NCBI RefSeq assembly: GCF_000364705.1
Contig: NZ_AQOH01000259.1
Span: 1-46,423, forward strand
Direction of reading: 5' to 3'
Length of the DNA stretch: 46,423 nt
From: Pseudomonas fuscovaginae SE-1
Lineage (GTDB): Bacteria; Pseudomonadota; Gammaproteobacteria; Pseudomonadales; Pseudomonadaceae
Within the stretch, counting starts at the first letter, position 1, and every line of letters starts with the position of its first letter. The notes under the pieces are model-generated. The model was not told the DNA's origin. It made no database searches and saw nothing but the letters and a program-made list of their open reading frames with translations. Both the position numbers and the translations under genes were made by a program. This document shows positions 18,828-27,382 of this stretch, piece after piece.

Positions 18828-18851
18828 ACGAGGAGCCCTGTGGCGAATTTA
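18828..18851 (-). promoter_or_regulatory. PvdS box of pvdR-pvdT-opmQ
   Basis: Minus-strand TAAAT (18851-18847), 16 bases, then CGT (18830-18828). It is the fourth site in the window with identical spacing. Confidence 0.86.
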
Positions 18852-18917
18852 AGTCTTTGTCCGGCGCTGTTTTACCGGGCATTTCACGCTTTTGTCTGGG
18901 AATGCTTTAAATCTATA

Positions 18918-18932
18918 TGAGAATTACTATAA
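18918..18932. promoter_or_regulatory. Fur box upstream of fpvI
   Basis: TGAGAATTACTATAA matches the 7-1-7 Fur consensus TGATAATnATTATCA at 12 of 14 positions. It lies about 100 bases before the fpvI start, in an AT-rich stretch between two GC-rich genes. Iron-dependent repression of fpvI is the expected reading. Confidence 0.72.
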
Positions 18933-19019
18933 ATTACACATTTTCAAACTGCCATCATCGAGCCCTGATCGCCGATGACTCAAGGACCGGCCCCGCCGAG
19001 TGTGCGGACAGGAGTCATA

Positions 19020-19499
19020 TTGGAAAACTACTACCGTGAACTGGTGTGTTTCTTCAATGCGAAGCTGGGCAATCGTCAGGTTGTCGAGGATGTGGTGCAT
19101 GATGCCTATCTACGGGTGCTGGAGCGCTCCAGCGATAGACCGATAGAACAACCGCGGGCGTTCCTCTATCGCACGGCGATGAACCTGATGATCGACGACC
19201 GGCGGCGCAATGCCGTGCGCCAGAACGAGCCTTTGGCGGTGCTCGATACCGACGAGCGGTTTTTCAGCCCATCACCGCAAACCGAACTGGATCGTGACCT
19301 GCGCCTGGACATGCTGCAGCGCGCCCTTGCCGAATTGCCGAGCCTGTGCCGTGACAGTTTCATGCTGCGCAAGCTGGAGGGCCTGTCGCATCCGGAGATC
19401 TCCGAGCGCCTGAACATTTCCCGCAGCCTGGTGGAAAAACATATCGTCAACGCTATGAAACACTGCCGTGCCCGCATGCGCCAGTGGGACTGCGAATGA
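19020..19499 (+). CDS. fpvI: FpvI-type ECF sigma factor
   Basis: This ECF sigma factor directs transcription of the ferripyoverdine receptor gene. Region 2 is near the N-terminus (NYYRELVCFFNAKLGNRQ, VVHDAYLRVLE). Region 4 is at the C-terminus (ALAELPSLCRDSFMLRKLEG, HPEISERLNISRSLVEKHI). I chose TTG at 19020 because AGGAG lies five bases before it and the product is then 159 residues, which matches FpvI of P. aeruginosa as I recall it. The first in-frame ATG (18975) would add 15 residues and has no clear ribosome site. The gene diverges from pvdR and follows a Fur box. No fpvR-like anti-sigma gene lies next to it here, unlike in P. aeruginosa. Confidence 0.86.
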   Translation: MENYYRELVCFFNAKLGNRQVVEDVVHDAYLRVLERSSDRPIEQPRAFLYRTAMNLMIDDRRRNAVRQNEPLAVLDTDERFFSPSPQTELDRDLRLDMLQRALAELPSLCRDSFMLRKLEGLSHPEISERLNISRSLVEKHIVNAMKHCRARMRQWDCE

Positions 19500-19996
19500 G
19501 GCCGGGAGGCCTGAACCTGAACCCTTCCTGAAGAACTTTCCGGTAGCCCTGCGAAACACTTTGTTACCGTTTACGCTGCAAATGTCGAAGTGTAAGCTTC
19601 GCGCGTTTTCATCCATTGCGGAGGCCCATGTGGGTACTTGTTCGAGTGACAGTAGTCGGCCGGTTCCGATGACCGGCATATTCCCGGCAAGATAACGCGC
19701 AGTCTCTCCCTGTCGTTGTCTCGCCCGAAAGCGAGAAGCGGCATCCCGATCACCGCCCCTGGCGGCGGTATCCCGAAGTCCCTTTTCCCGACACTGAACA
19801 GCCTGTGATGTGGCCCCGTGGCCCGTCGCGACGCTATCGACACGCCTGGCGTTTTTGCCGGGCGGCCGGCCGCGCCTGTCCCATCCTGGGTAACGCGGCC
19901 TGGCGGTATCGTGCATGCGGACTCCGCTCGCAAGATCAACGTCGCCCGTGTCCCTGCCGTTGCAGGAGCCGGGCCGGTGGTACGGGAGGCAGCCCC
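19500..19996 (+). other. Long leader of mgtA with an overlapping upstream reading frame
   Basis: About 500 bases separate fpvI and mgtA. No clear Mg2+-riboswitch family or PhoP box can be recognised by eye. A 60-codon frame (19818-20000, starting MARRDAIDTPG and containing seven prolines) ends with a stop that overlaps the mgtA start as ATGA. It could be a leader peptide gene or chance in GC-rich DNA. The AT-richer part around 19555-19640 is the likeliest promoter area. Confidence 0.45.
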
Positions 19997-22762
19997 ATGA
20001 AACTCACCCTGTTGAAAGAATTCTTTGCCGGTTTCCTGCGGACCCGGCATTTCGCCCGGCATTTCCGTCGCCTGGCCCTGCTCGAAAGCATGACCGACGC
20101 CACGGTCAGCCGCGAGGTCCCGCCGACCCTGGCGCAGACCCTGGTGGCGGCGGCCAATGATCATCCCCAGGGGCTGATGGAACGTCTCGGTGCTCATGCC
20201 GACGGCTTGAGCGAAGCCCAGGCCCAGGCCCTGCGCGAGCAGTTCGGGTTCAACGAGGTCGAGCATGAGCAGCCGCTGCCGTGGTGGGTACACCTGTGGC
20301 ACTGCTACAAGAACCCCTTCAACCTGCTGCTGACCCTGCTGGCGCTGATCTCCTGGCTGACCGATGACCTCAAGGCCGCCACGGTGATCTTCTCCATGGT
20401 GGTGCTCTCGACCCTGTTGCGCTTCTGGCAGGAGGCCAAATCGAACAGGGCCGCCGATGCGCTCAAGGCCATGGTCAGCAATACCGCGACCGTCATGCGC
20501 CGGGATTTCGCCGCGGACACCTCGCCGGTGTTCGGCAGGTTCCACGCCAGCGCCACGCAGGTGCAGGGTGCCCAGCGCATCGAACTGCCGATCCGCCAAC
20601 TGGTGCCGGGCGACCTGATCGTGCTCTCGGCGGGCGACATGATTCCCGCCGACTGCCGGGTGCTGACCGCCAAGGACCTGTTCGTCAGCCAGGCGGCGAT
20701 GACCGGCGAGTCGATGCCGGTGGAGAAGTTCGTCCGCCAGATCGATCCCAGCGCCACCAACCCGCTGGACCTGGACAACATCCTGTTCATGGGCACCAAC
20801 GTGGTCTCCGGGGCCGCCACCGCCGTGGTCCTGACCACCGGCAACAACACCTACTTCGGCGCCCTGGCCCAGCGGGTCAGCGCCACCGACCGTGCGCCGA
20901 CCTCGTTTCAGCACGGTGTGAACAAGGTCAGCTGGCTGCTGATCCGCTTCATGTTCGTGATGGCGCCACTGGTGCTGTTCATCAATGGCTTCACCAAGGG
21001 CGACTGGATGGAGGCGCTGCTGTTCGCGCTGTCGATCGCCGTCGGCCTGACCCCGGAAATGCTGCCGATGATCGTCACCTCGACCCTGGCCAAGGGCGCG
21101 GTGTTCCTGTCGCGCAAGAAGGTCATCGTCAAGCGCCTGGACGCGATCCAGAACTTCGGCGCGATGGACGTGCTGTGCACCGACAAGACCGGCACTCTGA
21201 CCCAGGACAAGATCTTCCTGGCCCGCCATGTCGACGTCTGGGGCGAGGAGTCCGAGGACGTGCTGGAAATGGCCTACCTCAACAGCTACTACCAGACCGG
21301 GTTGAAGAACCTGCTGGACGTCGCCGTGCTCGAACATGTCGAGATCTATCGCGAGCTGCAGGTCGGCACCGCGTTCCGCAAGGTCGACGAGATTCCGTTC
21401 GACTTCAATCGCCGGCGCATGTCGGTGGTGGTGGCCGAGCAGGATCATCCGCATCTGCTGATCTGCAAGGGCGCGGTGGAAGAGGTGCTGTCGGTGTGCA
21501 GCCGGGTTCGTCACGGCGAAGCCGAGGTCGCACTCAGTGACGAACTGCTGGCGCGGATTCGTCAGGTCACCGCGGCCTTCAACGAAGAAGGCCTGCGGGT
21601 GGTGGCGGTTGCCGCGCGCTCCATGGAGGCCGGGAGCGACGTCTACAGCCTGGCGGATGAGCAGGACCTGACCCTGATCGGCTACGTGGCCTTCCTCGAC
21701 CCACCCAAGGAAAGCACCGCGCCGGCCCTTCGTGCGCTGGCCGAACATGGTGTCGCGGTGAAGGTGCTGACCGGTGACAATGAACTGGTCACCGCCAAGA
21801 TCTGCCGTGAGGTCGGCTTGGAGCAGCAGGGACTGTTGATGGGCAGCGACATCGAGCGCATGAGCGACAAACAGTTGGCCAAGGCGATCGAGACCACCAA
21901 CGTGTTCGCCAAGCTGACCCCGTCGCACAAGGAACGCATCGTTCGCCTGCTCAAGGCCAACGGGCACGTGGTCGGTTTCATGGGCGACGGCATCAACGAC
22001 GCACCGGCCCTGCGCACCGCCGACATCGGTATCTCGGTGGACAGTGCCGTGGATATCGCCAAAGAGGCGGCTGATATCATCCTGCTGGAAAAGAGCCTGA
22101 TGGTGCTGGAGGAGGGCGTGCTCGAAGGTCGCCGGACCTTTGCCAACATGCTCAAGTACATCAAGATGACCGCCAGTTCGAACTTCGGCAACGTGTTCTC
22201 GGTGCTGGTGGCCAGCGCCTTCATTCCGTTCCTGCCGATGCTGCCGATGCACCTGCTGGTGCAGAACCTGCTGTACGACATCTCGCAGATCGCCATCCCG
22301 TTCGATAACGTCGACGAAGACCTGCTGCGCAAGCCGCAGCGCTGGCAGCCGGCGGACGTCGGGCGCTTCATGTTCTTCTTCGGGCCGATCAGTTCGATCT
22401 TTGACATCACCACGTTCGCGTTGATGTGGTATGTCTTCGATGCCAACACCCCGGACCACCAGACGCTGTTCCAGTCGGGCTGGTTCGTGGTCGGCCTGCT
22501 GACCCAGACGCTGATCGTGCACATGATCCGCACGCCGAAGATTCCATTCCTGCAAAGCCGCGCGGCCATGCCGCTGATGGTGATGACCGGGATCATCATG
22601 GCCGTGGGGATCTTCCTGCCGATGGGGCCGCTGGCGCACTACTTCAAGCTGCAGGCGTTGCCATCGTTGTACTTCGTGTTCCTGCCGGTGATCCTGCTGG
22701 CGTACATGGCGCTGACGCAGGCGGTGAAAGGCTTCTACAGCCGCCGGTTCGGCTGGCAGTGA
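19997..22762 (+). CDS. mgtA: Magnesium-transporting P-type ATPase MgtA
   Basis: This 921-residue inner-membrane P3B-type ATPase imports Mg2+. It shows the actuator motif TGES (236-239), the phosphorylation motif DKTGT with aspartate at about residue 396, KGAVEEVL in the nucleotide domain and GDGINDAPALR in the hinge. Membrane segments lie on both sides and at the C-terminus. The start at 19997 was chosen because GGGAGG lies about eight bases before it and because MgtA proteins begin at about this point. An open frame upstream (from 19805) would add 64 Arg/Cys-rich residues unlike the family. An MgtC-family gene follows 0.7 kb downstream, so both probably respond to low Mg2+. Confidence 0.95.
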   Translation: MKLTLLKEFFAGFLRTRHFARHFRRLALLESMTDATVSREVPPTLAQTLVAAANDHPQGLMERLGAHADGLSEAQAQALREQFGFNEVEHEQPLPWWVHLWHCYKNPFNLLLTLLALISWLTDDLKAATVIFSMVVLSTLLRFWQEAKSNRAADALKAMVSNTATVMRRDFAADTSPVFGRFHASATQVQGAQRIELPIRQLVPGDLIVLSAGDMIPADCRVLTAKDLFVSQAAMTGESMPVEKFVRQIDPSATNPLDLDNILFMGTNVVSGAATAVVLTTGNNTYFGALAQRVSATDRAPTSFQHGVNKVSWLLIRFMFVMAPLVLFINGFTKGDWMEALLFALSIAVGLTPEMLPMIVTSTLAKGAVFLSRKKVIVKRLDAIQNFGAMDVLCTDKTGTLTQDKIFLARHVDVWGEESEDVLEMAYLNSYYQTGLKNLLDVAVLEHVEIYRELQVGTAFRKVDEIPFDFNRRRMSVVVAEQDHPHLLICKGAVEEVLSVCSRVRHGEAEVALSDELLARIRQVTAAFNEEGLRVVAVAARSMEAGSDVYSLADEQDLTLIGYVAFLDPPKESTAPALRALAEHGVAVKVLTGDNELVTAKICREVGLEQQGLLMGSDIERMSDKQLAKAIETTNVFAKLTPSHKERIVRLLKANGHVVGFMGDGINDAPALRTADIGISVDSAVDIAKEAADIILLEKSLMVLEEGVLEGRRTFANMLKYIKMTASSNFGNVFSVLVASAFIPFLPMLPMHLLVQNLLYDISQIAIPFDNVDEDLLRKPQRWQPADVGRFMFFFGPISSIFDITTFALMWYVFDANTPDHQTLFQSGWFVVGLLTQTLIVHMIRTPKIPFLQSRAAMPLMVMTGIIMAVGIFLPMGPLAHYFKLQALPSLYFVFLPVILLAYMALTQAVKGFYSRRFGWQ

Positions 22763-22767
22763 GGGCC

Positions 22768-23411
22768 GTTTTGCGGCTGCTCTGCAGCCGAGCGCAGGCA
22801 AGCCTGCTCGCCACAGGTAGGGGGGGGCCTTGAGCGGTTGGTTGTGGCGAGTGGGTTTGTGGCGGGCGGTTTTTGTGGTGTAGCCGGTTTTGTGGTGAGC
22901 GGGCTTGCCCGCGCTGGAGTGCGCAGCGCTCCTGGAACCGGTGTGCTTGGTGTGTCAGGCAGGTTGAGTGTTGAGGTTTGCGGCTGCCTTGCAGCCGAGC
23001 GCAGGCAAGCCTGCTCGCCACAGGTAGTGGGTGTCCCTTGAGCGGTTGGTTGTGGCGAGCGGTTTTTGTGGTGGAGCCGGTTTTGTGGTGAGCGGGCTTG
23101 CCCGCGCTGGAGTGCGCAGCGCTCCTGGAACCGGTGTGCTTGGTGTGTCAGGCAGGTTGAGTGTTGAGGTTTGCGGCTGCCTTGCAGCCGAGCGCAGGCA
23201 AGCCTGCTCGCCACAGGTAGGGGGGGGCCCTTGAGCGGTTGGTTGTGGTGAGCGGTTTTTGTGGTGGAGCCGGTTTTGTGGTGAGCGGGCTTGCCCGCGC
23301 TGGAGTGCGCAGCGCTCCTGGAACCGGTGTGCTTGGTGTGTCAGGCAGGTTGAGTGTTGAGGTTTGCGGCTGCTTTGCAGCCGAGCGCAGGCAAGCCTGC
23401 TCGCCACAGGG
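22768..23411. repeat. REP-based tandem array, 193-bp period, three full units plus a partial
   Basis: The unit contains TGTGGTGAGCGGGCTTGCCC (starting at 22891, 23084 and 23277, exactly 193 bases apart). Next come a short inverted repeat TGCGCAGCGCTCC and a unique stretch ending GTTGAGTGTTGAGG. The facing REP half (GCAGGCAAGCCTGCTCGCCACAG) follows, then a TTGAGCGGTTGGTTGTGG linker. A partial half-unit starts at 22768. Copies differ by only a few bases. Apparent reading frames in it are repeat artefacts. Confidence 0.93.
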
Positions 23412-23480
23412 TTGTAGCCAACCAGGGGGCGATAGCCTGGGTGGTCGGTTAGAGAACATCATCGAAAATGGAGTGAATGG

Positions 23481-24197
23481 ATGAAGGCCCTCGACAACAT
23501 CAATCTCGAATCGCTGAGCGATACTTTGGTCAGCCTGAGTGCGGCCTTCATCCTCGGTGCCCTGATCGGTTTCGAACGCCAGTACCGTCAGCGCACCGCC
23601 GGCCTGCGCACCAACGTGCTGGTGGCGGTCGGGGCGGCGATCTTCGTCGACATGGCCAACCGCCTCGGTGGTGCCGAGGGCGCGGTGCGGGTGGTCGCCT
23701 ACGTGGTCTCCGGCATCGGCTTTCTCGGTGCCGGGGTGATCATGCGCGAGGAGGGCAACGTTCGTGGCCTGAACACCGCTGCCACGCTCTGGGCTTCGGC
23801 GGCGGTCGGTGCCTGTGCCGGGGCCGACCTGATCCTCGAGGCGCTGCTCGGCACGCTGTTCGTGCTGGCGGCCAACACCCTGCTGCGACCGATCGTCAAC
23901 TACATCAACCGCCAGCCGCTCGACGTGGTCTCGGCGGAGGTCACCTACATCCTCTACCTGAGCGCGCTGCGCGCCGAGCAGAAAGTGGTGCTGTCGCTGC
24001 TGGAAAAGGAATTGGAGCGCAGCAACTATCCGGCCAGCGATGTCGAGGTGCGCCCGGTCGGCGACGACGAAGTGGAAATCGAGGCGACCCTGGCAGCCAA
24101 CTCGATCGACGGCGATGAGCTGGATGCGCTGGTGGCACGCCTGTCGACGTCCAGTCGCGTGCAACAGGCGTTCTGGAGCCCGAGTACCACCGATTGA
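23481..24197 (+). CDS. mgtC: MgtC/SapB family membrane protein
   Basis: This 238-residue protein has the MgtC/SapB N-terminal membrane region. Landmarks are LGALIGFERQYRQRTAGLRTN (near 26-46), an RVVAYVVSGIGFLGAGVIM segment (near 73-91) and a GLNTAATLWASAAVG segment (near 97-111). A soluble C-terminal domain of about 85 residues follows. MgtC proteins adapt cells to low Mg2+ and, in pathogens, inhibit the F-type ATP synthase. Whether that applies here is inference. The ribosome site GGAG lies nine bases before the ATG. It follows mgtA on the same strand but is separated from it by the REP array, so it may be transcribed separately. Confidence 0.9.
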   Translation: MKALDNINLESLSDTLVSLSAAFILGALIGFERQYRQRTAGLRTNVLVAVGAAIFVDMANRLGGAEGAVRVVAYVVSGIGFLGAGVIMREEGNVRGLNTAATLWASAAVGACAGADLILEALLGTLFVLAANTLLRPIVNYINRQPLDVVSAEVTYILYLSALRAEQKVVLSLLEKELERSNYPASDVEVRPVGDDEVEIEATLAANSIDGDELDALVARLSTSSRVQQAFWSPSTTD

Positions 24198-24433
24198 GCC
24201 GCATCTTCCGCTGCGAAGGCTTGGTCTTGGGATTATTCCTACATATCTCTCGGGGGGCGGTCGCTAAAGTGCGCGATCCGTCCGGTCGGCCCGCTAGGTC
24301 GCAAGAGGGCCGTGCTCAGGCAGGCATCCAAGAACTTTCCTACACTTGAATTCGTTGGATTCCTTTCTCTTTCGATCGATGCAAGCACGTACCTGTCTCA
24401 AGCAGTGGCCGGCGTACTTCTCAAGGATTTGCG

Positions 24434-25060
24434 ATGCGTACAGCACTGATTGTGGACGATCACCCGTTCGTTCGCCTGGCTATCAAGATATTGCTGGAGA
24501 AACTCGACTACGAGGTGCTGGCCGAGGCCGACAACGGCGTCGATGCGGTACAGAGGGCCAGGGAACTGGAGCCGCAGTTGATCGTGATGGACCTGAACAT
24601 TCCCAGGCTCGATGGCCTGGAGGTCATCACCCGGATCAGCGCGCTGGGCCTGCCCAGCAGGATCGTGGTGCTGACCGAGCAATCGCCGGCGTTCTACTCC
24701 GAGCGCTGCATGCGTGCCGGTGCCCTGGGCTATGTCTCCAAGACCGCCGAACTCGATGAACTGCAACTGGCAGTGCGGGCGGTGATGCTCAACAAGAGTT
24801 TCTTCCCTCGGCTGGAAGACCATGGGCGCATGGCCACCCATGTCAACGAAACCGAGGCACGCCAGATCGAAAACCTCAGCAATCGCGAGCTGAGTATCCT
24901 GCGCTACATCGCCCGGGGCATGAAGAACAAGGAGATCAGCGAACTGATGCTGCTCAGCGACAAGACCGTGAGCACCTACAAGACCCGGCTGATCGACAAG
25001 CTCAACCTCAAGTCAGTGGTGGCGCTGGCGGAGTTCGCCAAGCGCAACCAGTTGCTCTGA
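24434..25060 (+). CDS. Orphan NarL/LuxR-type response regulator
   Basis: This 208-residue two-component response regulator has a receiver domain with acidic pair DD (8-9), phosphorylation aspartate 53 in VMDLNIPRLDG and lysine 103 in GYVSKT. A LuxR-type helix-turn-helix occupies about 145-205 (LSNRELSILRYIARGMKNKEI). It resembles the BvgA/EvgA/RocA1 group. No sensor kinase gene is adjacent, so its partner must be encoded elsewhere. It ends three bases before the converging dkgB stop, which leaves no room for a separate terminator. Confidence 0.88.
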   Translation: MRTALIVDDHPFVRLAIKILLEKLDYEVLAEADNGVDAVQRARELEPQLIVMDLNIPRLDGLEVITRISALGLPSRIVVLTEQSPAFYSERCMRAGALGYVSKTAELDELQLAVRAVMLNKSFFPRLEDHGRMATHVNETEARQIENLSNRELSILRYIARGMKNKEISELMLLSDKTVSTYKTRLIDKLNLKSVVALAEFAKRNQLL

Positions 25061-25063
25061 GGC

Positions 25064-25867
25064 TCAGTCCCAGGCCGGGGCGAGGCCGGCCGGGCTGGTC
25101 AGGCGGTGGCCGCGTTCCAGGCCGGCGATCAGCGCCATGTCATCATCGCTCAGGCGCAGCTCGCGGGCCTTGAGGTTGCTGGCCAGGTTCTCGCGTCGGG
25201 TCGAGGACGGGATCACCGCATGGCCCAGTTGCATGGCCCAGGCCAGGGCCACCTGGGCCGGGGTGGCCTGGTGCCGTTCGGCTATCTGCTGGATGACCGG
25301 ATCCTTGAGCACTTCGCCGTAGGCCAGGGTCATGTAGGAAGTGATCTGGATGCCCTGGCTCTGGGCGAATTCCACCACCTTGCGGTTCTGCAGGTAGGGG
25401 TGCAGTTCGATCTGGTTGGTGGCGATCTGTTCGGCACCGACGGCGGCGATGGCCTGTTGCATCAGGTCGACGGTGAAGTTGGAGATACCGATCTGGCGGG
25501 TCAGGCCCAGTCGCTTGGCTTCCAGCAGGGCGGCCATGAATTCGGTGACCGGCACTTCGTTCCCGGGCGATGGCCAGTGGATCAGGGTCAGGTCGAGGTA
25601 ATCGGTGCCAAGCTTGCGCAGACTGTCCCGGAGGCTGGGGATCAGCTTGTCCCCGGCGAAGTTGGCGACCCAGATCTTGCTGGTGATGAACAGCTCATCG
25701 CAGGCTACGCCGCTGGCGGCGATGGCCTGGCCGACTTCGGCTTCGTTCTCGTAGATCTGTGCGGTGTCGACGACCCGGTAGCCGAGCTCGAGAGCGGTCC
25801 TGACCGAATCGATGACGACCTGGCCCTGCAGGCGAAAGGTACCGAGGCCAAAGGCGGGGACAGACAT
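25064..25867 (-). CDS. dkgB: Aldo/keto reductase, DkgB-like (2,5-diketo-D-gluconate reductase family)
   Basis: This 267-residue cytoplasmic NADPH-dependent reductase has the same length as E. coli DkgB. The catalytic tetrad is visible as Asp34 (VVDTAQIY), Tyr39, Lys64 (ITSKIW) and His97 (LIHWP). The coenzyme-site motif IPSSTRRENLASN lies near residue 215. It reduces small ketones and aldehydes such as 2,5-diketogluconate or methylglyoxal. The physiological substrate cannot be read from sequence. It is monocistronic and converges on the response regulator gene. Confidence 0.88.
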   Translation of the reverse strand: MSVPAFGLGTFRLQGQVVIDSVRTALELGYRVVDTAQIYENEAEVGQAIAASGVACDELFITSKIWVANFAGDKLIPSLRDSLRKLGTDYLDLTLIHWPSPGNEVPVTEFMAALLEAKRLGLTRQIGISNFTVDLMQQAIAAVGAEQIATNQIELHPYLQNRKVVEFAQSQGIQITSYMTLAYGEVLKDPVIQQIAERHQATPAQVALAWAMQLGHAVIPSSTRRENLASNLKARELRLSDDDMALIAGLERGHRLTSPAGLAPAWD

Positions 25868-25990
25868 GGTTGACTCCTGGAATGACGGTGGGAATGGGCA
25901 GGAGTATCCCCATCCCTATCTTTGAGAAAAATACAGGCTGGGGAAAAGGACTCTTTACCAGCCGGCACGAATTCACGTGGCCAGGTGGGG

Positions 25991-26040
25991 GGACGCGCAG
26001 CGTCCTTGGATGCATTCCCACGCAGAGCGTGGGAACGATC
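25991..26040. repeat. Intergenic palindrome pair upstream of dkgB
   Basis: GGACGCGCAGCGTCC is followed by ATTCCCACGCAGAGCGTGGGAACGATC. This is another copy, in inverted order, of the composite element at 14141 and 31431. Confidence 0.8.
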
Positions 26041-26158
26041 ATCAGTTGAGTCTAGGCGCGTCTGGAGCATTACCAGCCTGGCAAGTGTCAGCAAATCCTT
26101 CCAAGTCGGTTGTCACCGCCATCAGCATCTCCCATCACGGTCGTGCAACACGCACCGA

Positions 26159-26302
26159 TGATTCCCACGCTCTGGACTGCCCCACACCGATAGCTGCGAC
26201 GCTCCGCTCCCGTACCGATGGCTCTCACGCCCTGGACCGCCGCACACCGATCGTTCCCACGCTCCGCGTGGGAATGCCTCCCGTGACGCTCCGGCGTCAC
26301 AA
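26159..26302. repeat. Degraded palindromic repeats between dkgB and pirin
   Basis: Four or five diverged half-copies (for example ATTCCCACGCTCTGGAC, ACACCGATAGCTGCGACG, ACACCGATCGTTCCCACG) end in an intact GTTCCCACGCTCCGCGTGGGAA plus GTGACGCTCCGGCGTCAC. The rest of the 25868-26438 gap shows no gene. Confidence 0.75.
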
Positions 26303-26438
26303 GCGCACACCCGCATCAGGCCATCAGCCGCATCCCAATCGTTCGTTCCATCGCTGGGACGATGAGGTTGATTTTTGCCGACTACCGCTAAAAACGCAGC
26401 GAATCTAAGCTATGCCCCATGACTTGATGGAGGCATCC

Positions 26439-27305
26439 ATGAAAAAGATTCTTGGCATCTATACCAGTCCGCGCGGCCACTGGGTCGGCGACGGTTTCCC
26501 GGTGCGCACGCTGTTTTCCTACGATGGCCTGGGCCAGCGGATCAGCCCGTTCCTGATGCTCGATCACGCCGGTCCGGCCGAATTCACCCCGACCACCGGG
26601 CGTCGTGGCGTCGGCCAGCACCCCCATCGCGGTTTCGAAACCGTGACCATCGTCTATGACGGCGAAGTCGAACACCGCGACTCCACCGGCGCCGGCGGCA
26701 TCATCGGCCCGGGCGACGTGCAATGGATGACCGCGGCGGCGGGAATCATCCACGAGGAGTTCCATTCCGAAGCCTTCGCCCGCCGTGGCGGCCGGCTGGA
26801 AATGGTCCAGCTGTGGGTCAACCTGCCGGCGCGTGACAAGTCGGCGTCGGCTGGCTACCAGGGCATCCTCGATCGCGACATCCCGAACATCGCCCTCAAG
26901 GACGGTGCCGGCCACCTGCGCCTGATCGCCGGCGAGTTCGACGGCCAGCGTGGCCCGGCGCGGACTTTCACGCCGATCGATGTCTGGGACCTTCGCCTGG
27001 CCGGCGGCAAGCCGCTGGACCTCGACCTGCAGGCCGGCCACAACACGGTGCTGGTAATGCTGCGCGGCAGTGTGCGGATCAACGGCGAAGCACTGGCGAG
27101 CGCCGGGCAACTGGTGGTGTTCGAACAGGCCGGCAAGCAGTTGCGGCTGGAGGCTGATGGCGATGCCATGCTGCTGTTGCTCAGTGGTGAACCGATCGAC
27201 GAACCGATCGTGGGCCATGGGCCCTTTGTGATGAATACCGAGGCCGAAATCCACCAGGCATTCGTCGACTTCCACAGCGGTCGTTTCGGCCAGATGGATG
27301 ACTGA
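26439..27305 (+). CDS. Pirin family protein
   Basis: This is a bicupin of about 288 residues in the pirin family. The N-terminal cupin carries the metal-binding histidines in GVGQHPHRGFETVTIVYDG (near 56-75) and HEEFHSE (near 108). FDGQRGPARTFTPIDV marks the second cupin. Some pirins are quercetin dioxygenases and others act as regulators. The role here is unknown. The start at 26439 has GGAGG five bases upstream. An ATG at 26412 is in frame but has no ribosome site. Confidence 0.9.
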   Translation: MKKILGIYTSPRGHWVGDGFPVRTLFSYDGLGQRISPFLMLDHAGPAEFTPTTGRRGVGQHPHRGFETVTIVYDGEVEHRDSTGAGGIIGPGDVQWMTAAAGIIHEEFHSEAFARRGGRLEMVQLWVNLPARDKSASAGYQGILDRDIPNIALKDGAGHLRLIAGEFDGQRGPARTFTPIDVWDLRLAGGKPLDLDLQAGHNTVLVMLRGSVRINGEALASAGQLVVFEQAGKQLRLEADGDAMLLLLSGEPIDEPIVGHGPFVMNTEAEIHQAFVDFHSGRFGQMDD

Positions 27306-27382
27306 ACACAGGCTGTGAGCCGTGGGTGAAAGCGGGCTATCCTTGGCGCCTGCAGCTGTCCAGCTGTTTTCGGAGCCGTGCG

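Noticed and set aside
19555..19600. PhoP box before mgtA (TTGTTACCGTTTAC)
   Set aside because: The two GTTA/GTTTA halves are 6 bases apart instead of the required 11.
19571..22801. Very long open frame antisense to mgtA (about 1076 codons)
   Set aside because: It mirrors a high-GC gene and its product is rich in His, Gln, Arg and Gly with no domain. MgtA on the other strand has all its motifs.
22644..23410. Cys/Arg-rich reading frames inside the REP array
   Set aside because: They repeat with the 193-bp period and simply translate the repeat.
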